A stretch of DNA of 10,927 bases from Deltaproteobacteria bacterium. GTDB taxonomy: Bacteria; UBA10199; DSSB01. Location of the stretch: positions 1 through 10,927 of the forward strand of contig JAGRNM010000028.1 in the NCBI GenBank assembly GCA_020440745.1, written 5' to 3'. The notes beneath the pieces are model-generated. The model saw only the letters and a program-made list of their open reading frames with translations. It was not told the origin of the DNA and did not search any database. The translations under genes and the position numbers were made by a program. This document shows, one piece after another, positions 1-7,089 of the stretch (the stretch's first letter is position 1; each line of letters starts with the position of its first letter).

Positions 1-1
1 A

Positions 2-214
2 GGAAAAGGAATTTCTGACTCCTTTAGAAAAAAAATATTTGAAAAATTTTCTCAAGCAGACTCCTCTAATACCAGAAAAAGAGGAGGTACTGGACTGGGA
101 TTAAGCATTTGCAAAGCCATTGTAGAAAAACTTAATGGAGAAATTGGCTATTTATCTATAGAAGACCAAGAAACGACTTTCTGGTTTTCTTTACCCTTAA
201 TAAAAAATAATTAA
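2..214 (+). CDS. Sensor histidine kinase, C-terminal end only (partial)
   Basis: The open frame enters from the left edge and ends in TAA, giving 70 residues. It is the end of a HATPase_c ATP-binding domain: the F-box (FEKFSQADSS) is followed by the glycine-rich G2 box GGTGLGLSI and then the helix CKAIVEKLNGEIGY. The wording FSQADSSNTRKRGGTGLGLSI is typical of PAS-containing or hybrid kinases. No receiver domain follows in the same chain, because the frame stops soon after the ATPase fold. The sensor, dimerisation and H-box parts lie outside the window, so the stimulus cannot be inferred. The response regulator gene starts six bases after the stop, so the two are almost certainly cotranscribed and cognate. 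Confidence 0.93.
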   Translation, partial: GKGISDSFRKKIFEKFSQADSSNTRKRGGTGLGLSICKAIVEKLNGEIGYLSIEDQETTFWFSLPLIKNN

Positions 215-220
215 TTAACT

Positions 221-604
221 ATGAGCGAAGAAACAAAAAACATTATGGTAGTAGAAGACGACGAAAAGATCGGATTCTTGCTAGATTTTATTTTGACTAG
301 AGAGGGGTTTCAAGTCATTCAATTTTTTGATGGCAAAGAAGCTTCACAATACATCAGTCAAGAAAACAATCCACCCGAACTAGTCTTATTAGATATCATG
401 TTACCATTTAAAGACGGCTTTCAGCTTCTTAAAGAAATTAAAAGTAGCCAAAGCTGGAAAAACACCACTGTGCTCATGCTAACAGCCAAGGCACAGTCTC
501 AAGAAATTACTAGAGCCCTTGATCAAGGAGCTAGCGACTATATTATTAAGCCCTTTCAACCAGAAGAATTAATAGCAAGAATCAAAAGGTTTTTACCACA
601 TTAG
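221..604 (+). CDS. Single-domain response regulator (CheY-like receiver)
   Basis: The 127 residues hold one receiver domain and nothing else. Visible landmarks are the acidic pocket E12-D13-D14, the phosphoacceptor D58 in LVLLDIMLP, the switch residue T88 in MLTA and the conserved K110 in KPF. No DNA-binding, GGDEF, EAL or other output domain follows, so it should work by protein-protein contact or as a relay element, not as a transcription factor. It lies 6 bases after the kinase gene and 12 bases before the HEAT-repeat gene. No clear Shine-Dalgarno precedes the ATG, which suggests translation coupled to the kinase gene. Family membership is certain; the downstream partner is inferred from position only. 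Confidence 0.95.
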   Translation: MSEETKNIMVVEDDEKIGFLLDFILTREGFQVIQFFDGKEASQYISQENNPPELVLLDIMLPFKDGFQLLKEIKSSQSWKNTTVLMLTAKAQSQEITRALDQGASDYIIKPFQPEELIARIKRFLPH

Positions 605-616
605 CACTCTAACTCT

Positions 617-1672
617 ATGATTTTTTTTAACCAACTCCCACAAGATTGGATCGTTGTTTTAGCTTATTGGCTTAGTCTAGCACTTCTTATACTTGCCACC
701 GTAACACTAATTTTTATTTTTTTACTTAGAATACATCTAATTTTAGAAAATAAAAAAAATAAACAGTTAAAAAATTTATGGCAACCTATCTTAGCCCAAA
801 GTCTCATTAGCTTACCCGCTGAATTACCAAAAATAAGAAAAAAAGAAATTTCTTATTTTTTAAACTTCTGGAACTACTATCAAAGATCTCTAAGGGGTGA
901 GGCAAAAAATAGACTTAACAAATTAATCCTACGACTCAATATAAGCAAAATAATCATCAAACAACTCCATCAATATAATCTAAGAAAAAAACTTAGAGCC
1001 ATCACTGCTCTAGGCTATTTACAAGAAACAAATGCCTGGAAAAATTTATTAATACTTAGTCATCATCCAGCTTCTTTAGTTTCCTTAAGCGCCGCGCGAG
1101 CTCTTATGCAGATTAATACAGAAAAAGCCACACCCTACTTTATAGAACTTTTAAAAAGTCGCACCGACTGGCCACCCTCTTTTGCCGCTACTATCTTAAA
1201 AGAAAGCAACAAACAAATCATCTCTGATGCCTTAGCTAAAGCTGTTCTAGAAACAAAGACTACGATGTTAGCCAGGATGGTTGAATACCTAGGAGTCGTC
1301 TATCCTGAAACCGCGGCTCCTTCTCTAAAAATACTTATTGAAAAATGCGACATCCCAGAAGTCCTAGCCTCTTGCCTCAAGGTCTTACATGACCCTACTT
1401 ATTTAGAGTTTGCCAGAAAAAGTCTCTGCCATCCATCGTGGATAGTAAGGGTCCAAGCTGCTAACTTTATGGGACGTATGGGAAACAAAAAGGACTTGGA
1501 TGCTTTAACCCCTCTTTTATCAGATGATCATTGGTGGGTACGCTACCGTGCTGCCCAGGCTATCTTTGATATTCCCGGCTTAGGCAAAGCAAGTTTAGAA
1601 CAAATAAAATCTCAATCCACTAATGAAAAAGCTCAGGCTATTTTAGCCCAAGCAATTGAAGAAAATGTTTAA
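617..1672 (+). CDS. Membrane-anchored HEAT-repeat protein
   Basis: The protein has 351 residues. Residues about 11-40 form one long hydrophobic helix, followed by a Lys/Arg/Asn-rich stretch, so the large C-terminal part most likely faces the cytoplasm. From about residue 115 to the end there are helical pairs of the HEAT type. The clearest are LRAITALGYLQETNAWKNL, SLVSLSAARALMQI, IVRVQAANFMGRMGNKKDL and WWVRYRAAQAIFDI. HEAT solenoids are scaffolds and carry no enzymatic motif here. The gene lies between the receiver gene and the glycosyltransferase gene and overlaps the latter by 8 bases, which implies translational coupling. I infer an adaptor that links the response regulator to the glycan synthase. 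No Shine-Dalgarno is obvious before the ATG. Confidence 0.85.
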   Translation: MIFFNQLPQDWIVVLAYWLSLALLILATVTLIFIFLLRIHLILENKKNKQLKNLWQPILAQSLISLPAELPKIRKKEISYFLNFWNYYQRSLRGEAKNRLNKLILRLNISKIIIKQLHQYNLRKKLRAITALGYLQETNAWKNLLILSHHPASLVSLSAARALMQINTEKATPYFIELLKSRTDWPPSFAATILKESNKQIISDALAKAVLETKTTMLARMVEYLGVVYPETAAPSLKILIEKCDIPEVLASCLKVLHDPTYLEFARKSLCHPSWIVRVQAANFMGRMGNKKDLDALTPLLSDDHWWVRYRAAQAIFDIPGLGKASLEQIKSQSTNEKAQAILAQAIEENV

Positions 1673-3071
1673 AATAGAAACATTTAATTTAGCCGAATTA
1701 ATTAGTTGGGCTTTTTTAGCTTATTTTATAGCTATTAATCTTTTTTACTTTTTTCTTAATTTTTCTTCCCTTTTTACTATCCATCGCTATGTACAATGGA
1801 GAGATCTGCAAGACCTCCCCCAATCCTATACTGACTTTGAAATACCTATCAGCATTATCGCTCCTGCTTATAACGAAGAAAAAAATATTGTTGCTTCTAT
1901 TTATTCACTCTTACAATTAGACTATCCCCAATATGAAATTATTGTTGTCAATGACGGTTCTAAAGATAAAACTCTAGAAGTACTGATCAAAGAATTTTCC
2001 TTAATTCCCTTTGCCGAAGCCAGCCAAGAACATTGTAAGACTGAAAAAATCAAGTCTGTTTACCGATCACAAAATTATCCCAACCTCAGAATCATTGATA
2101 AAGAAAATGGAGGCAAAGCAGATGCCCTCAATGCAGGAATTAATAGTTCTCGTTATCCACTTTTTTGCTCCATTGATTCGGACTCTATCTTACAAAGAAA
2201 TAGCTTAAGAAAAGTTGTTCAACCCTTTTTAGAAGATCCAAACACCATAGCCTCTGGAGGCACGGTAAGAGTAGCCAACGGTTGCCTCATAGAAAAAGGC
2301 TTTATGATGGAGGTCAAACTACCTAAAAAGTTTTTACCCCTAGTACAAATTGTAGAATATTTAAGAGCCTTTCTCTTTGGACGCATGGGCTGGGCTGGGC
2401 TTAACGGTGTTTTAATCATCTCAGGAGCCTTTGGACTTTTTCATAAACAAAGCGTTATCGATGCAGGTTGCTACAAAAAACATACTATTGGTGAAGACAT
2501 GGAACTAGTCGTCAGACTTCATCGAATGAAACGACTTCAACAAAAACCATACCGCATTGCCTTTGTCCCCGATCCTATCTGTTGGACCGAAGCTCCAGAA
2601 GATTTAAAAACCTTAAAACAACAAAGAGTGCGTTGGCAAAGGGGCCTTTGTGAGTCTCTCTGGTCTAATAGAAAACTCCTCTTTAATCCTAAAGGAGGCG
2701 TTGTTAGCTGGATGTCTTTTCCCTTTATGATCTTTTTTGAAGCTTTAGAGCCTTTAGTCCAGCTAAGCGGTTATCTAGTGACCTTGATCTTTTACCTTAC
2801 TGGGCAAATCTCCTTAGATTTTTTTGTGGCCTTTGTTATCTTAGTATTAAGCATGGGAAGTCTATTATCCGTTTCCTCGCTTTTTTTAGAAGAAATTTCC
2901 TTTCATGTTTACCCAGGCATGCGGCAATCCATTATCTTATTTTTTAGCTCTATCTTAGAAAACTTTGGATATCGACAACTCAATGCTTACTGGCGGCTTT
3001 TAGGACTTCTTGAATGGTTTTTTGGTTATAAAAAAAAATGGGGAACCATGGTCAGAAAAGGAATGAATTAA
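1665..3071 (+). CDS. Processive family 2 glycosyltransferase (PgaC/NodC-like polysaccharide synthase)
   Basis: Starting at ATG 1665 the protein has 468 residues. A TTG at 1656 would add three residues, but I prefer the ATG. A hydrophobic helix lies near residues 10-37. The GT-A catalytic domain follows: IIAPAYNEE near 64-72, VNDGS with D97, GGKADALNAG near 149-158, the metal-binding DSD (D171, D173), a GED acid motif near 276-278 and QxxRW at 320-324. This set is that of processive inverting synthases such as those for poly-N-acetylglucosamine, chitin oligosaccharide or hyaluronan. C-terminal hydrophobic segments from about 345 to 425 would form the translocation channel. No PilZ domain is present, so c-di-GMP control is not built into this chain. 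The sugar cannot be told from sequence. The start overlaps the HEAT gene by 8 bases. Confidence 0.92.
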   Translation: MFKIETFNLAELISWAFLAYFIAINLFYFFLNFSSLFTIHRYVQWRDLQDLPQSYTDFEIPISIIAPAYNEEKNIVASIYSLLQLDYPQYEIIVVNDGSKDKTLEVLIKEFSLIPFAEASQEHCKTEKIKSVYRSQNYPNLRIIDKENGGKADALNAGINSSRYPLFCSIDSDSILQRNSLRKVVQPFLEDPNTIASGGTVRVANGCLIEKGFMMEVKLPKKFLPLVQIVEYLRAFLFGRMGWAGLNGVLIISGAFGLFHKQSVIDAGCYKKHTIGEDMELVVRLHRMKRLQQKPYRIAFVPDPICWTEAPEDLKTLKQQRVRWQRGLCESLWSNRKLLFNPKGGVVSWMSFPFMIFFEALEPLVQLSGYLVTLIFYLTGQISLDFFVAFVILVLSMGSLLSVSSLFLEEISFHVYPGMRQSIILFFSSILENFGYRQLNAYWRLLGLLEWFFGYKKKWGTMVRKGMN

Positions 3072-3096
3072 TAGTATATCAACAAAATTTTTTACT

Positions 3097-3124
3097 ATTT
3101 TATAGGGAATATTTTATAGGGAAT
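3097..3124 (+). repeat. Perfect 14-bp tandem duplication containing the ribosome binding site
   Basis: The unit ATTTTATAGGGAAT occurs twice with no mismatch (3097-3110 and 3111-3124), directly before the ATG at 3132. Each copy carries an AGGGA Shine-Dalgarno-like core. Only the second copy is at a normal distance from the start codon, about nine bases. Confidence 0.8.
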
Positions 3125-3131
3125 AAAGCGA

Positions 3132-4274
3132 ATGAATCGAAATAAATTTTTTTTAATCATTAGCTTCATTAGTATCCTCATGATACCTCAACTTACTTCC
3201 GCTTTAGAGAATCGAGAGTCTTTACTTTTAGATGCTAAAAATGCCTCTGAAAGTAAAGACTATGAAAAAGCTAAAGAGCTTTATCAAAGTTTACTTAAAA
3301 GCAATCAAAACGACTACGAAGCTAGACTAGGCTTAGCTTTTGTCCAAGCCTGGTCTAAGGACTACGAAAAATCGGAAAATAACTTTAAAAAACTAATCAA
3401 AGACCATCCCCAAGATTATGATGCCCTAATAGGCTTATCTCGAGTTTACTTTTGGCAAAAAAAATACTCACAAGCCCTAAGCATTTTAGAAAACGGGCTA
3501 AGCTATTACCCGCAAGACCAAGAAATACTTGCACTTAAAAAACAAATCGAAAAATCCAAGTCCCAAGAAGACCAATGGACTTTTATCAGTCTTTATGACT
3601 TTCAAGCCATTAGCTTTGCTGAAGATGCTCATGGAATCCAAAGTTTTTTAACTTACGAAAAAAAACAAAAATGGTCTTTGGGTTTAGGCTACCGCTACTT
3701 AGACAAATTTAATGACCAAGCTCACGAAGCTAAAGTAGAAGTTGGTTTTTGGATTGGATCTAAAAGTAGTTTAAGCTTAAGCGCTACCTGGGCACCTTCT
3801 CAAGAAATTATTCCTCTTCAATCCTATCAATTTAATCTGCAACAGATTTTAATAAAACCCCTTATCTTTAGCTTGCGCTATCGCTTTTCTCATTATCGCA
3901 ATGTAGATGTGCATGGAGTCATGCCTGGCTTAACATGGTATTTTTTACCACAGTTTGCTTTAGAAGGACGCTATAGCTTTGACTTAAGCGACTTTAATAG
4001 TTCTAAAGAAATCAATCACTCCTTTAGCGTCCGTCTTTTATGGAACCCCGCAGAAAACGTTACCTTATCTGCTGGTTATGCCCATACTAGCGAGAGTTTT
4101 GAATCAGGCAATCCCATCAACCCAACCGGTAGTTTTTCTAGTCATCATTTTTTGGGAGGTTTTTCTTGGGACTTTTATCAACAACTAGGCTTTATACTTT
4201 CCTGCGATCATGAAAGAAGAAACAACGACACCAACGTAACTAGTCTTTTAACAGGACTTCGTTATCGTTGGTAA
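3132..4274 (+). CDS. TPR plus YaiO-type outer-membrane beta-barrel protein, probable glycan exporter
   Basis: The 380 residues start with a signal peptide: basic N-terminus, hydrophobic core to about residue 20, likely cleavage after LTSA at residue 24. Residues about 28-140 hold three TPR-like helical pairs, for example DYEARLGLAFVQAWSKDYEKSENNFKKLI and DYDALIGLSRVYFWQKKYSQALSILENGL. Residues about 148-380 are short alternating aromatic and polar strands, and the chain ends in LRYRW, the terminal aromatic residue typical of outer-membrane barrels. The order TPR then small barrel, and the wording of the barrel, match the YaiO family. PgaA and NfrA are larger proteins with the same plan next to a glycosyltransferase. 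Its position as last gene after the synthase suggests a guide or pore for the glycan. It lies 60 bases after the synthase gene and has its own good ribosome binding site. Confidence 0.88.
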   Translation: MNRNKFFLIISFISILMIPQLTSALENRESLLLDAKNASESKDYEKAKELYQSLLKSNQNDYEARLGLAFVQAWSKDYEKSENNFKKLIKDHPQDYDALIGLSRVYFWQKKYSQALSILENGLSYYPQDQEILALKKQIEKSKSQEDQWTFISLYDFQAISFAEDAHGIQSFLTYEKKQKWSLGLGYRYLDKFNDQAHEAKVEVGFWIGSKSSLSLSATWAPSQEIIPLQSYQFNLQQILIKPLIFSLRYRFSHYRNVDVHGVMPGLTWYFLPQFALEGRYSFDLSDFNSSKEINHSFSVRLLWNPAENVTLSAGYAHTSESFESGNPINPTGSFSSHHFLGGFSWDFYQQLGFILSCDHERRNNDTNVTSLLTGLRYRW

Positions 4275-4285
4275 ATTTATTTACA

Positions 4286-4324
4286 AAAAAAGGGGACTCT
4301 CTAAAAAAGAAAGTCCCCTTTTTT
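4286..4324. terminator. Bidirectional rho-independent terminator
   Basis: The arms AAAAAAGGGGACT (4286-4298) and AGTCCCCTTTTTT (4312-4324) pair over 13 bases with a 13-base loop. A T-run follows on the plus strand and the mirrored A-run gives a T-run on the minus strand. It sits between the barrel gene and the convergent lipoprotein gene, so it can end transcripts from both sides. Confidence 0.93.
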
Positions 4325-4344
4325 GTTTAGATTAATATAAAAAA

Positions 4345-5595
4345 TTAACCTTCTTCATTAATATCATAACAATCCACATAGTCATGACCTAGACTTAAGT
4401 TGGAGCAAGTTTCGTCTAAGTCTGTTTGGTCAATGATTACCGTAGCTTCTGGCTCATCAGCCGTACAGTCATAGATCTCATCTCCTGTAAAGGCGATCGA
4501 TACATCAGTAACGGTTGGCAAAGTTTGTCCTTCTACAGAGCTAATCTCTTCAGCTTCTGAATCAGGGGCTGTGGTATCACCATTCCAACCCTCGGTAGCT
4601 GTTTCACTCCAACTACCAAAAGTATCACTCCCACTCCAACTAACTAAGGCAGCGCCGTCACCAATGGCATAAAGGCCAATATTAAGAGGATCACCATCAG
4701 CATTACCATCTAAGAGCTCCGAAACGGCATAGACGCGATTACTATAGGTACCCTCAACCGTACCTTCTCCGGTCTCAAAACTAAAGCTACCACCTTCAAA
4801 ACCACTGTAAGTTAACTGATCAGAACCCTGCACCAAAGTCGATTGGCCAGATCCAGAAAAGTCACCTGAAGTATCCTGATAGGTATAAGACACATCAATA
4901 GTTTTAGAAGTAAAACGACCACTAGAATTAAGTGTTCCTTCTACTTCTACTAAATGGGCATCTTGCTCACCGCGCACACCCTTAGAAACCATGGTAAAAC
5001 TACCATCGCTACCAATGGTTTGATTAAGATACTCACTTTGAGCATCCGCATCTCCCTGGTCTCCGCAAGCATACATGCTAAAATCGGTAATTTGCCCTGA
5101 ACTATCTTTGGTAATCGTAATACGGATTTTACTAGGTCCTCCTCCATCTTCTTCATTTTGAGATTCGCCAAAATCCAGAGCAAAGACGTGAGGTTGCCCA
5201 TCATAAATATCCACATCTAAATTACTATTAGTCACAAAGGCGGTCTGAATATAACAAAGGATCAAGTCACCTTGAGCAGCCGAGCCAATAGAATCACGAA
5301 AACGATTACTCAGCTCACACATAGCTCTAGAACTACTACTACCAAAAGTTGTCGAATCCAGCTCACCCAAAGGGGTCCCGGATTCGGCAAGACTAGTAGA
5401 AGCCATCATCCTAGCCGACATAGAGGCGCTAGTACTAGCTACCACTGGAGACACGGAAAGGGGTAAGGCATCAATCGTCGTGACACCTGTCCCTGAACTA
5501 GTTGAACCTGTGGAAGAACCACAAGCACTTAAAAGATTTCCTGCTAGCAGCACAGCAAAGACTGCCAGACCCCGGAATAGAGTTTTTTGATTCAT
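4345..5595 (-). CDS. Acidic secreted lipoprotein of unknown function
   Basis: The start is the ATG at 5595; a GTG one codon upstream is also open. AAGGAG at 5604-5609 lies eight bases before the ATG, which decides for it. The 416 residues begin with a type II signal sequence: KTLFRG, a hydrophobic core, and the lipobox LSAC with the lipid-modified cysteine at 25. The next residue is Gly, so sorting to the outer membrane is expected. A Ser/Gly/Thr-rich linker follows. The rest is rich in Asp, Glu, Gly and Ser with regular beta-strand-like segments and several further cysteines (in MCELS, LILCYIQ, MYACGDQ, YDCTAD, ETCSNL, DCYDI) that could pair as disulfides. I recognise no family. It converges on the polysaccharide genes and is not in their operon. 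Confidence 0.85.
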   Translation of the reverse strand: MNQKTLFRGLAVFAVLLAGNLLSACGSSTGSTSSGTGVTTIDALPLSVSPVVASTSASMSARMMASTSLAESGTPLGELDSTTFGSSSSRAMCELSNRFRDSIGSAAQGDLILCYIQTAFVTNSNLDVDIYDGQPHVFALDFGESQNEEDGGGPSKIRITITKDSSGQITDFSMYACGDQGDADAQSEYLNQTIGSDGSFTMVSKGVRGEQDAHLVEVEGTLNSSGRFTSKTIDVSYTYQDTSGDFSGSGQSTLVQGSDQLTYSGFEGGSFSFETGEGTVEGTYSNRVYAVSELLDGNADGDPLNIGLYAIGDGAALVSWSGSDTFGSWSETATEGWNGDTTAPDSEAEEISSVEGQTLPTVTDVSIAFTGDEIYDCTADEPEATVIIDQTDLDETCSNLSLGHDYVDCYDINEEG

Positions 5596-5641
5596 CACAC
5601 ACTCTCCTTTAAGGATTTTAATGATAAAAAGGGAATATAAG

Positions 5642-5668
5642 AAAAAGCCCAGGCTTAAAAAACCCAGG
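5642..5668 (-). terminator. Possible attenuator hairpin in the lipoprotein leader
   Basis: Read on the minus strand, CCTGGG occurs twice (5663-5668 and 5648-5653), separated by nine bases. As RNA the copies can pair with each other, using two G-U pairs in the middle, and the second copy is followed by C and five U. This looks like a weak rho-independent terminator between the candidate promoter and the lipoprotein start. A regulatory role is inference. Confidence 0.4.
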
Positions 5669-5694
5669 ACAGCTCCTCAAATCCCCAAACAAAA

Positions 5695-5700
5695 ATTATA
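5695..5700 (-). promoter_or_regulatory. Candidate -10 box of the lipoprotein gene
   Basis: A perfect TATAAT lies on the minus strand about 100 bases before the start codon. No good -35 hexamer is found 16-18 bases upstream; the best-placed sequence is TAGGCT. Transcription from here would give a leader that includes the hairpin at 5642-5668. Confidence 0.35.
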
Positions 5701-5736
5701 AGCAGTCTCACCCAATAAGCCTAGTTAATTATAAAT

Positions 5737-5758
5737 AAAAAAAGCCTCAATAAAGGCT
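5737..5758 (-). terminator. Minus-strand rho-independent terminator upstream of the lipoprotein promoter
   Basis: On the minus strand AGCCT, a six-base loop and AGGCT are followed by a run of T. The stem is short (five pairs) but the T-run is good. It would stop leftward transcripts from the transposase region before they reach the lipoprotein gene. No gene that would need it is visible to its right on that strand. Confidence 0.5.
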
Positions 5759-5875
5759 CTTAAGTATCCATCAGACTAAGTCTTTGAATTGATTAAACTT
5801 TATGCTAATGTTTTTGAGAGTTTTTTTAATTAAATTTTAGGCAAATAAATTAAAGTTTGAGCCTATCCCAAGGAA

Positions 5876-5925
5876 TAGGAAAATTCAGACGTAGGAAAAT
5901 TCAGACGGTAGGAAAATTCAGACGG
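5876..5925. repeat. Three tandem copies of a ~17-bp repeat left of the transposase gene
   Basis: The unit TAGGAAAATTCAGACG(G) occurs at 5876-5891, 5892-5908 and 5909-5925 with no internal mismatch; only the last G is missing in the first copy. The first copy overlaps the right arm of a small inverted repeat, CCTAT (5862-5866) and ATAGG (5875-5879). Copies of the core TTCAGACG recur in inverted orientation right of the transposase gene. Confidence 0.92.
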
Positions 5926-6103
5926 AGGTTTCAAATCCGTTTTAATGTTTAAGTTTTCGTTTAATTTCCCTACTCTTCTTACTGGATCTCTATACTAACT
6001 TCTTAGTTACCCATCTCCCAATAAGCCGTTCCTAAGTGATTAAAAACACCCTTTCTCTAATAATAAGCTCTTTGGCACATCCCTTGCCTATACCTAAGCT
6101 ATC

Positions 6104-6814
6104 ATGCCCTCTCAACCACGTTACATGATCCTAGACGATCACTCCACCTTCCACATCACCTGGCAATGCCATAATAAAGATTGGCTATTAAAGTCTGAAT
6201 GGGCCAAGTCCCTCTACTACAACCTACTCTTACGATATAAAAAACGATACCAAGTCCAAATATATTCCTACTGCTTTATGGATAACCATCCCCACCTTAG
6301 CGGTTACTGCCAACAAAAAGAACTCTTAAGCGATTTCTTTAGACTCGTTAATTCAGCCTTTGCCAGAGCCTATAACAAAAAGTTTAAACGACGAGGACAA
6401 GTCGTCATGGATCGCTTTAAGTCTCCCAAAATTCAATCAGACGCTGACCTTTTAAAAGTTATGCATTATATCGATCTTAACCCCAAAAGAGCGGGTATTA
6501 CTCAACACCCTAAGGACTATACTTGGAGTAGTTATCCCTATTATGTCTATGGAAAAGCAGATCCTTTAATCGATCCAGCTCCCATCTATCTAAACCTTGG
6601 CAAGACTCCTAAAAGAAGGCAAAAGGCTTATCAAAAGATGGTAGAGTTTATCCTGCAAAAGGATTGGAAGAAAAAACAACCTTATTCCTCAGTTCCCTTC
6701 ATAGGTAGTCCCGACTGGGTAGCGCAAAAGAACCAAGCTCTTAAAACCGCTAACAGGCTTAAATATCAAACTTGGAAGAAAAACTTTAAGCTTAAGTTTG
6801 CTCATGGGCCTTAG
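6104..6814 (+). CDS. REP-associated tyrosine transposase (RAYT, Y1_Tnp family)
   Basis: The 236 residues cover a full-length Y1 transposase domain of the IS200-like superfamily. The metal-binding HUH motif is H62-P-H64 in FMDNHPHL. The catalytic tyrosine is Y122 in MHYIDLNPKRAG, the form found in RAYTs. The opening HITWQCHNKDWLL matches the family's first strand, and RGQVVMDRFKSP lies where the usual VWQGRFKS-type segment is. A basic C-terminal tail of about 70 residues follows. Such enzymes nick and join single-stranded DNA at hairpin-forming REP sequences, and they are usually kept as single-copy domesticated genes. Inverted tandem repeats flank this copy. The gene looks intact; the start ATG has only a weak ribosome binding site, and M8 is an alternative. 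Confidence 0.93.
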   Translation: MPSQPRYMILDDHSTFHITWQCHNKDWLLKSEWAKSLYYNLLLRYKKRYQVQIYSYCFMDNHPHLSGYCQQKELLSDFFRLVNSAFARAYNKKFKRRGQVVMDRFKSPKIQSDADLLKVMHYIDLNPKRAGITQHPKDYTWSSYPYYVYGKADPLIDPAPIYLNLGKTPKRRQKAYQKMVEFILQKDWKKKQPYSSVPFIGSPDWVAQKNQALKTANRLKYQTWKKNFKLKFAHGP

Positions 6815-6908
6815 TTGCTTTGTCTCTTAATTTATCTAGCTTGATCTAATCAATCATCGATAATCTAAATGACTAGGAAGCTTAGTTAATGGAGAAGTTT
6901 GTCTAAAG

Positions 6909-6957
6909 AAGGCTTTTTCTGTCTCTTTTGAAAAGAATTAAGAAAAAACCTAGCCTT
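6909..6957. repeat. Long interrupted inverted repeat downstream of the transposase gene
   Basis: AAGGCTTTTTCT (6909-6920) is complementary to the outer and inner parts of the arm at 6941-6957: AGAAAAA pairs with the T-rich half and GCCTT with AAGGC, leaving a five-base bulge. The loop holds its own small CTTTT/AAAAG hairpin. It may be a transcription end or a structured DNA substrate. Confidence 0.6.
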
Positions 6958-7089
6958 AGGCTTAGTTTACATGACTGTAAACTTGTTAAATAATAAAAGA
7001 ATTAGCCTATTTAAAGACTTTGTCAGACACCTTCCGCTTAAAAGTTTGAAACAAGCTTATCTATAAACATCCCATCTCTTGACTTGCTC

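Larger units (their letters stand above)
5596..6103. other. Intergenic region between lipoprotein and transposase genes
   Basis: This 508-base AT-rich stretch has no plausible gene. It holds the leader and probable promoter of the lipoprotein gene, two minus-strand hairpins with T-runs, the palindrome AGACTAAGTCT (5773-5783), a CCTAT/ATAGG inverted repeat (5862-5879) and a triple tandem repeat (5876-5925). The 11-mer CCCAATAAGCC occurs twice (5711-5721 and 6017-6027). Between 5926 and 6103 I see only a small TAACT/AGTTA hairpin (5996-6009) and no strong ribosome binding site for the transposase gene. Confidence 0.6.

Noticed and set aside
1656..1664. TTG start nine bases upstream for the glycosyltransferase
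   Set aside because: The ATG at 1665 opens the same frame with a better codon, and the extra three residues carry no conserved feature.
2011..2419. Small open frames on both strands inside the glycosyltransferase gene
   Set aside because: They are shadows of a strongly supported gene and show no family pattern or ribosome binding site.
5272..5466. Plus-strand open frame inside the lipoprotein gene
   Set aside because: It is antisense to a clear lipoprotein, with Thr/Ser/Arg-rich composition from the reverse reading of Ser/Ala codons.
5640..5720. Known riboswitch in the lipoprotein leader
   Set aside because: I compared it with the fluoride, c-di-GMP and preQ1 consensus patterns I know and none fits; only a hairpin with a U-run can be supported.
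5876..5925. Short CRISPR-like array
   Set aside because: The units are contiguous with no unique spacers, only three copies occur, and the neighbour is a RAYT gene with no cas gene.
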